A stretch of DNA of 64,000 nt, taken from positions 6,671,877 to 6,735,876 of the forward strand of contig CM038726.1 of NCBI GenBank assembly GCA_021613375.1, read 5' to 3'. Below, one piece after another: positions 48,235-58,592 of the stretch. The position numbers and the translations under genes were made by a program. The stretch's first letter is position 1; each line of letters begins with the position of its first letter. The notes under the pieces are model-generated. The model was not told the origin of the DNA, ran no database searches, and saw only the letters and a program-made list of their open reading frames with translations. Origin of the DNA: Megaleporinus macrocephalus (taxonomy: Eukaryota > Chordata > Actinopteri > Characiformes > Anostomidae).

Positions 48235-48850
48235 CCCCAAAACAAGTGTTGATTTCATTTATTGATGGAAATAAAGTAAATGAAAAAGTAACTGCCCCTT
48301 TAGCTACTAAATTAACCAGTTAACCAAATTCGATTGACTACTGGGTTCAATTTCACTTGACACACTCAGGCATGGTTATTGCCAGACTTGTATGGCAATG
48401 TGATGTATCATGCTGGAAAGGGCTGCGAAGTCTGGAAAGGGTTACAAAGTCATTGCTAAGGATCTGGGACTCCAGCAAAACACAGTAAAAGCCATTATCC
48501 ACAAATGGAGAAAACTTCGAACCTTGCCAGGAGCAGCCGGCCTACCAGAATTCCACCAAGAGCACATCAACGAACACTCCAGGAGGTCACAGAAGAACCC
48601 AGATAAGCATCTAAAGAACTGCAGGCCTTACTTGCCTTAGTCAAGGTTACTTCACACCTTTTCACAATAAGAATAATATTGGGCGCCCATGGGAGAGTTA
48701 CAAGGTATTAAGCCACTGCTGACCAAAAAGAACACAAAGACTCATCTTGCAAAAAAATCTAGGTGAAACACAAGATTTTAGGGCTGATATTATGTGGACT
48801 GATGAGACAGAGGTGGAACTTGATGGAAAAGTTAATTGAGAGAAGCATGA
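48235..48850 (+). pseudogene. Tc1-like transposase relic 6
   Basis: Plus strand 48410-48640 keeps the N-terminal region (K-S-G-K-G-Y-K-V-I-A-K-D-L-G-L, then I-I-H-K-W-R-K), typical of paired-type DNA-binding domains of Tc1 transposases. Later parts with W-T-D-E-T are frameshifted, and the C-terminal half is missing. Confidence 0.65.
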
Positions 48851-49451
48851 ATTCTACTTTACGACTAAACCACTTGGAACTTGCAAACTGAATAACTGTC
48901 TCCTTTTGGGTTTGCAGTGTGAACTGCCGCTGAACTTACAGAGAGGCTCTTGTAATCATCCATAGATAGCAGGTTTATGTTGTCTCCAGTATCAAGCTTG
49001 AATTAAATTATTTATTATTATTTACGTGTTTATTGTCACTGGAATAAACCATTCTACTTCATCAGTAGTGGCAATATGTACTAATGGCTGTTCTTGTGGA
49101 GAACCTTCTGACTGCTGCACTAAGGATAAGACCAAAACTGACAATATTGTTACGTTAGGTAAGAGATGAGGGAGGGTCAACCTACCCACTCAGAAAGAGT
49201 GAGGACAATTATCTTGTCTTGGACGTCTATGCGCCCAAGATGCAATTTCTGATCTGCTAACATTTGCACAGTTGCTGCCAGTCTGGAATCCTCCGTATCA
49301 AAAAATGGGAATGACATCCAGTCCAGCCAGATAATTTCCTGAACCTTGCGGGGAAAATCAAATTGTTTTAATTCAAGGGACCTGCAGAAACTTCTGTTAA
49401 ACTTGTGACAGTAACAGAAAAGGGCATGTATATATTTACAAAATTACTTAC

Positions 49452-50156
49452 TTATTTGTGATTTCAGGTCTTCTCTCTGTTTCTGCACCTTCATCATCCT
49501 CTCTTTCACTCTCTCTTCTTCTGCTCTCCTCTTCTCTTCCACCTCCTGTAGAATCTTTCTGTTCATTTCAAAATGGCGTCCACTGTTTGCTGCCACCATC
49601 TCCTCTATCTTCTCCAGCAGCTCTGTGACCTGAGAGTCATCACTCCTGTTCTTATTGTTGAGAACATGATACCTGTTCCCACATTTCTCCACCAGCCACT
49701 GGAGGTCCTTCCCTTCTCTTTCAATGTGCTGCTCTATGGGTGTGTCTCCCAGATGGTCTCCAAAGGTGAACAGAACTATAGTGTGACACCAGGCACCTTC
49801 GAGCAGAAGCTTCATATGTCCTTCTAACACTTTTCTCTCTTTCTCTTTAAATATGGTGTTGAAACGTATGACCAACAATACAGCATGAGGTCCTGGAGGA
49901 CACAGAGACACACTGAGTACAATCTCCTGTTTCAGTAACTCAGTGCTCAACTCTACAGGTTTAATCCTCCACCATCCTGGAGCTTCAACCACAGTGATGT
50001 GTCTCCCTGCAACCTCTCCCTGTCTCTTCACACACTGAGCAGTTCTCTTTAACTCAAACTCCTCTCTGTCCAGGATGGTGTTTCCTGCTGAACTCTTCCC
50101 AGTGCCTCTACACCCCAGCAGCACAATCCTCAGATCTGAGAGACGGTGTAAGTCAC
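49452..50156 (-). CDS. AIG1-domain exon (gene A, GTPase 1)
   Basis: 235-codon module with P-loop GCRGTGKS, switch Thr, E-A-P-G, C-P-P-G-P-H-A, G4 as T-F-G-D, and the charged coil ending D-L-K-S-Q-I. Acceptor CCTGTAG and donor ATAA/GTAAGT are phase 1. The start exon at 50784-50817 joins it to read M-A-E-G-G-N-P-K-P-S-T-G-D-L-H-R-L. It is slightly more divergent than the other copies. The TAA after the donor is intronic. Confidence 0.88.
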
Positions 50157-50783
50157 CTACAGGGCAAAAAAGAAACTCTGGTTCAAGTAATCCAAATGAG
50201 CTTTTTTAAATTTCTTCCAAGTACATGAAAACATCAGTCAACCCTGCTTGCTTTTCCATTCCACTCAGTACCTGCCTCATTCACAAGGTTTTAATCTACT
50301 AACAAGGAGAGTCACAAATATCTAGAAATTAATAGTAACATTAGAAAATGACTGGAAATCATACAAAATTTCTTTCTTTTGCATGACTTTTTATTTAACA
50401 CATCACTACTTTTGCTAATAATCTAATATCTAATAATCATCATTACATAGTATTTCAGGAGTGCTGAGTGGAGTGCGTATTAAGTCTGAAATAAGCTTAA
50501 AAATAAGCCTAATTAAAGTATTTGTTATCCTTCATTTGTTCTTTCACCTTAATCAACATCATCGCTAAGCTGGCCATAGCTATCACGATTTTGTTTTATG
50601 CATTCTGATTGGTTATGTGCACGTCCATGTGGACACATTTCTGTATGCCAAGTTTAATGAGAATTTGATTGACGGATTGGAAGTGATATCATTTGTGTTA
50701 ACTCTTCTTCCATGAGCACCAATTAGCGTCTGATAAATAGTGTCTAATAATGTCTATTATAAGAACTAAATCTTATATCTTAC

Positions 50784-50835
50784 CAGTGCTGGGCTTAGGG
50801 TTTCCTCCTTCAGCCATCTTTCAGCCAGTCTTCAC
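50784..50835 (-). CDS. Start-codon exon of gene A
   Basis: Minus-strand exon with acceptor GATTTCAG (after 50835) and donor CACTG/GTAAGA. The ATG at 50817-50815 stands in good context (AAAGATGG) and gives 11 codons plus one base, M-A-E-G-G-N-P-K-P-S-T, phase 1, which fits the AIG1 exon at 50156. No signal peptide, as expected for a cytosolic GTPase. The 18 bases before the ATG are 5' UTR. Confidence 0.7.
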
Positions 50836-51039
50836 CTGAAATCTGTAAAAACAGTTGAAACTTACGCAGTGCAATCTACAAATCACTGTTTCTGCACAGC
50901 TCCAAAACTATTTAACAGTAAGTCTTTCTGTATGTGTTCCATGAGTTAATTGTATCAACGTCATATGGAACGGCTCCTCCTAAGCCTCGATCACTTACTC
51001 AAAAGAGCTCTATAGCCTTTATGTACATACTGTAAGGAC

Positions 51040-51470
51040 CAACTCCACAATAAAAGTTAAAAAGCAAGTACAGGTTCATTAGATTATCCAAACTGTCCAG
51101 TAAACCAAGCGAACAATCCAAAAAAGCCAAGATCCAATAACAGGCCATGAGCAGGGTAGACAATACATAAACCAAGGCTCAGAAATGCAAGTAATATCGT
51201 ACGTCACACAGACCTGGGGTGCATCCGAAATTATCTACTTACCTACTACTCAGTAGGTGAGCACGACTAGTATGTCCAAATACTAGTAGCTAGAACTAGT
51301 AGCCATTGAGGAGTACACGAATGGTACCCGGATGACCTACTGAATCGGGGGCCATTTTTGGGCAGGCAACCGCAGCACACTGTGCTATCCCATGATTCAA
51401 CTGGAGCTGCGAATGCATTCAAAGCGGAGGAAGAAAAACCCTGGCGAAAAGCGGTACGTCAGCACATGAT
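51040..51470. repeat. Dispersed repeat fragments in the 5' UTR intron
   Basis: Two blocks: 51040-51220 resembles in style the block at 32290-32800 (strings such as CAAGCGAACAATCC, AACAGGC), and 51220-51470 has a symmetric CTACTTACCTACTACTCAGTAGGT start of a type common at the ends of fish DNA transposons. Family unknown. Confidence 0.35.
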
Positions 51471-52024
51471 TCTTTACATATTCATATAGTTTAACCTTGC
51501 ATTAGTTGTTTACAGGCTGAAACATTTGATTCCAAATTGCTTTTTTATATGTTGTCTAATATGTAGGCAATAAGCTCCATGTCCATATATAAACTCAATA
51601 TAAAGAATCATATACAGGTTATAAATAGTATATCTATCTATTTATATATTATACAATACATGGAGTGTATTTTTATTTATTGTAGATTCATAACTAATAC
51701 GAATCCTGCTCTGCTGTTTAATCCATTTAGTTTGCCTCATCATGTGACTGAACACCTCCAGCTAATCTTAGTAAAACAGGTTTAATTTTTATAATCATAG
51801 AAAATAATAATCCTTTCACATTTCAGAGACCACTGTAATAAGTACATGCAAGTATTTCATTTTTGAAGTCAACTGTTTTACATTCTGAGCACCAGCATTA
51901 AAGAGCACAGACATTACATGATGCTACAGTTAAACATTTGACAATTTGTTCTCAAATACTATATACATTTTAAAAGTGTTTAGTATTAAACAGCTGGATT
52001 TACAGATAAACAGTCTAGGCTTAC

Positions 52025-52110
52025 CCTTCATCTGGTGTCAGGACATTTTCATCTTTTCTGATCTGCACATGATTTTCAGCTGACAGTGTTCGGGGTAAAG
52101 AGGTGATGTT
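52025..52110 (-). other. Candidate 5' UTR exon of gene A
   Basis: A GAAGG/GTAAGC donor at 52025-52020 closes a stretch that lies directly downstream of the regulatory sites at 52117-52147 on the minus strand. The 5' boundary is unknown. It would splice to the exon at 50835. Confidence 0.3.
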
Positions 52111-52116
52111 AAATCA

Positions 52117-52147
52117 GGAAGCGAAAATGTGAGAGAGAAAGAAAACT
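52117..52147. promoter_or_regulatory. ETS-IRF composite element and ISRE-like site
   Basis: GGAAGCGAAA at 52117-52126 fits the ETS-IRF composite consensus GGAANNGAAA used by PU.1/IRF4/IRF8 in haematopoietic cells. GAAAGAAAACT at 52137-52147 is close to an ISRE. They precede the candidate first exon of gene A in the direction of transcription. Motif matches only. Confidence 0.4.
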
Positions 52148-52149
52148 GA

Positions 52150-53430
52150 TGTGTTGCCAGATCTAAATATACAAAGAATACATTTTACAACTTTATAATT
52201 TCTTATAGTTTTTTTTGGCAGACATAATGTTTGCATCATAGGAAATGGTTTGCTCATGCATGATGGTCTCTTGCAGATAAATAAATAAATATCAGTGTCT
52301 TGTAGACGAATACGTAGAACAAATTAGCTGTGACAGTAATATTTAACTCCCCTTTCTCATTTGACAAGTCAACAGTGGATTCCAACAGTTTTTTGTATAA
52401 TTAAAAAAGCAAGGTTAGGCTCAGAACGGCTCATTAAGCTTAACTTCAGGCTCAGTTTCAGTTTGTAACGTTTCAATAAAGATGAAAACAATAAAGAATC
52501 TTATATAATATGAAATCCCTTCGTAGTAACCAATCTGGCAACCTCACTGACTAAGCGTAAAGCAGAAACAGACAGGAAGCTTTTCACTACCGTCTACTGC
52601 AAAAGGATGTTGCAAAATATCACAATCAGAAATTCCATCTACTGCTGAAAAAAACTGTTTTGTAGTTGTTCTTGTAAAAGCTCACTGTCTTTGAGGCCTG
52701 GAAAGAAACAACTTTAGCCCTCAAGGCGAACTAACCTTAATGTCAATTTCCTGACCTTTTTTCCTGTATGCTCTATTAGCTGTATGCTGATTATCTTATT
52801 ATAATTACAATACAAATATATCATTAGACCAATATCTGCTGATCCACATCCACAATGTATCAGCCATCTTTCTTATCAACACTGCCTTCATTAACTTCTC
52901 ACACTTCTAACAACTTACCTTTATAGTTTTTTTCAACATTTTGTTTTTCATGGGGAAGTAAAACATGTTTCTTATCCAAAGGGGAAAAAACGTTTACACA
53001 TACACACACAGACACAACTCAGGACACTCTTTTTTTTAACAGCTACATAGGAACATATTAACTTCTAGAGACTAACTGCTATAACATCTGGGAGTGAACC
53101 GTCTACTTTAGCAGCTTCAGTCTGACTAAGTAAAAAGGAAATGGCACATTTATTTCACATTTACTGCAACCCTTTCGTAACACTCCTACATAGATTATAT
53201 GGTGGACCTGCATCAAGTCAGCTGTGTAATTTACGTCTGTATAGAACCATAACATCTGTGTAGAGTAAGACACAGGAAACACTGCACATCAGGGCTGAAC
53301 CGCTGCCAGGGCTACTGAGCTGTATTCTACGCAATTCAACCAGACTGTAGGCACAAACACACACTATTACCCCACAGCCCCACACAAAATAGCACCAGCA
53401 ACACACAGGAGTCTGGCTCTGTGCATGGCT
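52150..53430. other. Stretch without recognisable features
   Basis: No exon with good splice sites, no transposon ends; small frames on both strands only. Confidence 0.4.
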
Positions 53431-53439
53431 ATACCCTAA

Positions 53440-54080
53440 ACCTATCCCTAACCGTAACCATATCTATAATCTTACCCCAAATTTATTTTTTTTCCCTAAC
53501 TCTATGAGTCAGACTCTGTGAATGGTAGGTATGCATGGCTATACTCTTTAATGTAATCTTAAACATAACACTACACATAACCTTAACCCTAACCTGAATC
53601 ATAACCATAAGCTTAATCATAAACCATAACCTTAACTATAACCTTAACCATAACATAACATAATCTTAATTATAAGCATAAACTTAATCATAAACCATAA
53701 CCTTAATTATAACCATGAACTTATTCATAACCATGACCCTAATCACAACCATAGTTTTAACCATAACCATTACCTTATTCATAACCATAACCTTAATCAT
53801 AAACCATAACATAATCTTAATCATAAGCATAAACTTAATCATAAACCATATCCTTAATTATAACCTTGATCTTATTCATAACCATGACCTTAATCAAACC
53901 CTAACCTTAACCATAACCCTAACCTTAACCATAACCTTAACCTTAATCATAACCATAATTTTAACCATAACCATAACCTTAATCATAACCCTAACCCTAA
54001 TCATAACCCTAATCTTAACCCAAAATTTGACCTTAATCCTTACCTTCATCCTAACTCTAACCCTACCCCAATTTTAACCA
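53440..54080. repeat. Degenerate telomere-like (CCTAAC / CCATAA) satellite
   Basis: About 640 bases of variants of AACCTTAACCATAACCCTAA. The core CCCTAA of the vertebrate telomere repeat appears several times among six-base variants (CCTTAA, CCATAA, TCATAA). The phase is six bases throughout. Open frames here simply reflect the repeat. Confidence 0.8.
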
Positions 54081-54237
54081 TAAGCCTAAACTTAAACCTA
54101 CCATGACCTTAAAATACCAAAATCAGAGATGTATGTGTAAAGTCTCTCTACAGTCTGTTTTACAAAGACAAGTTTAAAAACAGAAACATACCCGCTCACC
54201 TTCTATCAGCTTTAATCAGCAAACACCACAGCAGACG

Positions 54238-54888
54238 TTGTTCTACTCAAGAACTACCTTCTCCTCCAGACGTCCTGCTACTCAAGAACTACCTTCTCCC
54301 TCCAGATGTACTTCTACTCAAGAACTGCCTTCTCCTCCAGATGTCCTTCTCCTCAAGAACTACCTTCTCCTCCAGACGTCCTTCTACTCAAGAACTACCT
54401 TCTCCTCCAGATGTCCTTCTACTCAAGAACTACCTTCTCCTCCAGATGTCCTTCTACTCAAGAACTACCTTCTCCTCCAGACGTCCTTCTACTCAAGAAC
54501 TACCTTCTCCTCCAGACGTCCTTCTACTCAAGAACTACCTTCTCCTCCAGACGTCCTTCTACTCAAGAACTACCTTCTCCTCCAGATGTCCTTCTACTCA
54601 AGAACTACCTTCTCTTCCAGATGTCCTTCTACTCAAGAACTACCTTCTCCTCCAGACGTCCTTCTACTCAAGAACTACCTTCTCCTCCAGACGTCCTTCT
54701 ACTCAAGAACTACCTTCTCCTCCAGATGTCCTTCTACTCAAGAACTACCTTCTCCTCCAGATGTCCTTCTACTCAAGAACTACCTTCTCCTCCAGACGTC
54801 CTTCTACTCAAGAACTACCTTCTCCTTCAGACGTCCTTCTACTCAAGAACTACATTCTCCTCCAGATGTCCTTCTACTCAAGACAACA
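54238..54888. repeat. 35-base minisatellite
   Basis: About 18 copies of a unit reading CTTCTACTCAAGAACTACCT followed by TCTCCTCCAGAYGTC, with few changes (mainly C/T at one position). The unit lacks stop codons in all plus-strand frames, so long overlapping open frames of more than 200 codons arise without being genes. Confidence 0.95.
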
Positions 54889-55439
54889 AACAAAAACACA
54901 AAAAGGTTCTGAGGTACAACTATTTGTTAGTGGTTGGGACGACCGTGGTACCAAGGTGTTCCACATTTACTGTTGATAGGTTTAAATTTATTGTTCTGTG
55001 CATTAAACAGCCACAGTAATTCAACTCTATGGTGCTTCTCGCCATTAACATATGGCTATTTACTTAATGTAACATTAGGTTTTGGCTCATCCACCAATAA
55101 GCTGCTGTTCTAACAGGACTGAAGAAGATACATGCTGAGATGTTGTTCTGATAAACAGTTTGGGGGGTTTATAGGTGTTATATTTCTCATAGAAATTATG
55201 CATTGTCATTTATATTTAAATGTACAATAAAATGTTTGTTTTAGAAATATTTTGTCCACGAGAACCAACTTCAAATGTCTTTTTAATCATAATATATACA
55301 GTACTGTGCAAAAGTTTCAGACACATGAGGATTTTATCTTTATCACTGTTAAACGACTAAATAAGTTTGTTTTACTGTATTATGGCTCCATTTGGGTAAC
55401 TTAGCAAAACTCCATGAAGCTACATGCAGACATAACGGA

Positions 55440-55615
55440 ACGTATGAAAGATTCTAGGAGGTTGTGACAACGTACTGACAACGTTACCACTACATTATCA
55501 CAATGTTGTGAGATAACATTGTCACAACCTTCTGACAAATTTCATTTTAACGTTGTGAGCAACAAAACAACAGTCACAACGTTTACACAACATGTTCACA
55601 ACGTAAACGACAACA
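55440..55615. repeat. CAACGTTGTGA-rich repeat
   Basis: Repeated TGTGACAACGT, CACAACGTT and ACGTTGTGA phrases in both orientations, similar in style to the MITE at 23444-23771. At 55296-55325 there is also a Tc1-like end fragment (TACAGTACTGTGCAAAAGTT). Confidence 0.4.
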
Positions 55616-55700
55616 AGTCCAGTCGCTTCACTCCCGGTGGAAGTAAATAAAAATGAGAAAGAAAGAAAGAAACATTACCTTTACTCACACATAGTGTCTT

Positions 55701-55724
55701 CCACTCCCTCTCTCCCTCTCTCCC

Positions 55725-55758
<34 letters not shown>

Positions 55759-55760
55759 CT
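55701..55760. repeat. (CT)n microsatellite
   Basis: CTCTCTCC-rich run immediately next to the CpG-rich stretch at 55790-56050. Confidence 0.85.
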
Positions 55761-55789
55761 CGGCAGTACGAAGTTCAGCTCTTCATCTC

Positions 55790-56050
55790 AGTCTCCTCGA
55801 CTAAAGTGGTCCTGACGTGTTAAGAGGGTCTCTGTTCTGTTCTGTTCTGTCAGCGGTTAAACGGCGACCTCGCGCTTCCAGCTCGTCCCGCTTCTTCCCG
55901 CCAAACAGACGCAGAGCGAGCTGCTGGCTGAGCTGTGTAGTCTCGCTAACTCTCGCGAGGCTGATATCTCCTCAGAAACACACTGACTCGTTACCTCACA
56001 GACTACAAGCCGTCCAGAGACCCTCACTGACTCCAACACTCATTTACTCC
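55790..56050. promoter_or_regulatory. CpG-rich, promoter-like stretch
   Basis: The only clearly CpG-rich block in this part of the window (ACGGCGACCTCGCGCTTCCA), with CTCTCGCGAGG, one base from the TCTCGCGAGA motif of TATA-less promoters. It could start a transcript in either direction; on the minus strand it would lie upstream of gene A, on the plus strand upstream of the coiled-coil genes. No exon could be assigned. Confidence 0.35.
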
Positions 56051-56089
56051 AAACACTTCAAGTTAAACCCACCGCGCTGTTTGGAGTCT

Positions 56090-56592
56090 CTCCCCCTTCC
56101 TGTCTCTCCACTCCTCCTCTCATTCACTCTCTCCTCCTCTTACTCTCTCTCATCCTCTCATTCACTCTCTCCTCTCATTCACTCTTTCTCCTCCTCTCAT
56201 TCACTTTCTCCTCCTCTCATTCACTCTCTCCTCTCATTCACTCTTTCTCCTCCTCTCATTCACTCTCTCCTCCTCTTACTCTCTCTCATCCTCTCATTCA
56301 CTCTCTCCTCTCATTCACTCTTTCTCCTCCTCTCATTCACTTTCTCCTCCTCTCATTCACTCTCTCCTCTCATTCACTCTTTCTCCTCCTCTCATTCACT
56401 CTCTCCTCTCATTCACTCTCTCTCCTCTCATTCACTCTTTCTCCTCCTCTCATTCACTTTCTCCTCCTCTCATTCACTCTCTCCTCTCATTCACTCTTTC
56501 TCCTCCTCTCATTCACTCTCTCCTCTCATTCACTCTCTCTCCTCCTTTCATTCACTCTCTCCTCTCATTCACTCTCTCTCCTCCTCTCATTC
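56090..56592. repeat. CT-rich minisatellite (CTCTCATTCACTCTCTCCTC)
   Basis: Irregular array of CTCATTCACTCTCTCCTC and CTCATTCACTTTCTCCTC units. The long open frame across it is serine-leucine low complexity and is not considered coding. Confidence 0.9.
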
Positions 56593-57100
56593 AGGACCCA
56601 GTTCTGAAAAACTCTGAACAGAAAAGTGTAGATCTGTAAAATGAAAGAAGAGAAGAAACGACACTGACAGATACACATACTGTTAGGCTGCACTTTGTCA
56701 CGTGTTCGCTCTGAACCTCCAACCAAACCTCTTATCTTTATTTAAGTTTCTTTTTAACTTTATATGTTTTATTTCTTCTTGTGTTCACATTTAAAATACT
56801 ACAAATCCAGATTATTAATGTTCTTCATTTATACCTTTATAGCGGTTTACTCTCTTTATACTCCTCCCTCTCAATCAGAGCTGCAGTGAAACACCAGATC
56901 TACACTGTATATATTAATATATATAAACACACATACTGTTTTACACACATAACAACAACAACAACAATAATTCAATAAATCATTATCATTATTATTATTA
57001 GTAGTAGTAGTAGTAGTAATATTATTGTTATAGGAATCCTTTGGATTTACGCAAAGTACTATAATAGTGCAAGTACCAATACAGTATTACACACAGGCTG

Positions 57101-57118
57101 TTTATTATTATTATTATT

Positions 57119-57160
<42 letters not shown>
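57101..57160. repeat. (TTA)n-(TAA)n palindromic microsatellite
   Basis: TTATTATTA... directly followed by TAATAATAA..., giving a near-perfect inverted repeat able to fold into a hairpin. Confidence 0.85.
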
Positions 57161-57161
<1 letters not shown>

Positions 57162-57328
57162 CAAATATTATTAGCAGCAGTAGTAGTAATAGTAGTAATA
57201 TTATTGTTATGACTATTATTATTAATAATAATAATAATAATAATTAAATTATACAATGCATGACTAAATTATATAATTACGCAAATCGATAGAAAATACC
57301 AAATATTGTGTATATTCATTACATACAC

Positions 57329-57330
<2 letters not shown>

Positions 57331-57381
<51 letters not shown>
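57331..57381. repeat. (AAT)n microsatellite
   Basis: About 16 units, ending where similarity to the 3' flank of the coiled-coil gene begins. Confidence 0.9.
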
Positions 57382-57383
<2 letters not shown>

Positions 57384-57947
57384 CAGCTGCACTTTAGAAC
57401 TGCTTCCTGTCAGTAAATAAAAGCTTGTAATAAACAGAACGGAGACTGAATGATATTTATTTTCACTGTAACATTCAGAACAATATAAATACACAGTAAT
57501 ACAAACTCTCACACTGATTCATATGTCTATTAGATTAATAAACTCACTAATAATAATAAACATTACATTCTATGAATTACAGTTAAATAACTTAAACATT
57601 ATCATTAATATTGATAACAATGAGCTTTAAATTGAACTGAACACTTATACTAATAATGCTGTCATTAAATAATAATTACAGATATTATTAAAAGAATAAC
57701 ATTTATTATGCAAGAACAACAATAATAATATTTCTACTAATAAATTAATAAGTAATCCCACAATTAATGTGATTAATGAAGTAATAATAACGCTGTATTA
57801 ATTAACATAATGAATAGTAATTATTAATATTATTATTGTAGAAATTATAATACGTAAATAATTTGAATGCATACTAATAAACAAAAGATTTATGTGACAT
57901 AATACAAAATACAAAAAATTACATACCTGTTGCACAATAATAAATAA

Positions 57948-57949
<2 letters not shown>

Positions 57950-58000
<51 letters not shown>
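57950..58000. repeat. (ATT)n microsatellite
   Basis: About 17 units; only four units remain at the matching site of unit 2 (61290). Confidence 0.9.
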
Positions 58001-58001
<1 letters not shown>

Positions 58002-58141
58002 AATCGCAGTAATATTAATGTAAGTAAACCATTTTCTTTTGCTAAACAAATAAGGAATAATTTACAGAATTATGCTATAATTATAATATATAATATAAAA
58101 TACCAGATAATGTAAATAATATTGCATACACACTGTGCATC

Positions 58142-58143
<2 letters not shown>

Positions 58144-58198
<55 letters not shown>
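58144..58198. repeat. (AAT)n microsatellite upstream of coiled-coil gene 1
   Basis: About 18 units; matches the run at 61437-61498 in unit 2. Confidence 0.9.
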
Positions 58199-58199
<1 letters not shown>

Positions 58200-58425
58200 G
58201 CAATAATTTATAACAGCTTCTTTTATTGATCTTCTATCAGAATCATCATTTTGGTCCAGGTTGAAGTTTCAGTGTCAGCAACGATTGTTATTCATTAATT
58301 GTTAGAGCGGGAGATCGTGAGACCACGCCCCCTCCCATCTCTGGACTGTTCCACCTGATACAATGGCGCTGAGCCTCTCTCCTTCTAAGTTCTCAGTTTT
58401 GTTGCGGGTGTATATACCGACTCTT

Positions 58426-58498
58426 GGAGGCGTGACGCCACAGCGACGCGATCGAACGTCCTCATTGTGACGTCACGCCTCCGAAAGTTTATATAAAG
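58426..58498 (+). promoter_or_regulatory. Promoter of coiled-coil gene 1: CRE, inverted repeat and TATA box
   Basis: TGACGTCA at 58468-58475 is a perfect cAMP response element (CREB/ATF). TATATAAAG at 58490-58498 is a strong TATA box, so transcription should begin near 58525. A perfect 12-base inverted repeat, GGAGGCGTGACG (58426-58437) and CGTCACGCCTCC (58471-58482), overlaps the CRE; its left arm is absent from gene 2. Confidence 0.7.
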
Positions 58499-58592
58499 AC
58501 GCGCAACATCAATCTTTCCACACTTGACTCTCAGCTGAGGTTCACGAGCGATACAAACCGTTACGTGTTACATAGTGAGAGAAAAACAAGCG

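Larger units (their letters stand above)
44196..49451 (-). other. Large intron between GTPase 1 and 2 of gene A
   Basis: Contains two Tc1 relics (46500-47420 and 48235-48850), a short GAATCTCTT tandem (45926-45953) and otherwise unrecognised DNA. I looked for a separate start exon for the module at 43491-44195 and found no convincing ATG exon with a phase-1 donor, but cannot exclude one. Confidence 0.4.
26541..50835 (-). other. Gene model A: predicted GIMAP-FIIND-CARD fusion gene
   Basis: Exons in order: 50784-50835, 49452-50156, 43491-44195, 42736-43380, 41114-41146, 37335-37355, 36137-36169, 35090-35145, 33838-33965, 33514-33731, 31712-31968, 28440-28550, 28195-28339, 27147-27188, 26541-26812. 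From the ATG at 50817 the coding parts sum to 3405 bases, exactly 1135 codons, and every junction keeps frame (phases 1,1,1,1,1,1,1,0,2,1,0,0,1,1). Domain order: three AIG1 GTPase domains, a short acidic linker, FIIND (ZU5-UPA), 14-residue linker, CARD. FIIND-CARD is the effector end of NLRP1 and CARD8, and of some fish GBPs, where the CARD recruits ASC or caspase-1. Inference: a GTPase-driven inflammasome sensor. The FIIND-CARD half is near certain; linkage to the AIG1 exons rests on phase, order and spacing. Confidence 0.55.

Noticed and set aside
53715..54077. 120-codon threonine/isoleucine-rich frame
   Set aside because: Translation of the telomere-like repeat.
54238..55019. Three overlapping plus-strand reading frames of more than 200 codons
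   Set aside because: They are produced by the 35-base minisatellite; all frames read the same repeated peptide and have no other support.
55817..56617. 266-codon serine- and leucine-rich frame
   Set aside because: Runs through a CT-rich minisatellite; composition is that of the repeat, and there is no family resemblance.
58575..58592. GTG start six codons before the ATG of the coiled-coil gene
   Set aside because: Non-ATG initiation is unlikely where an ATG in good context follows; both copies keep the same ATG.
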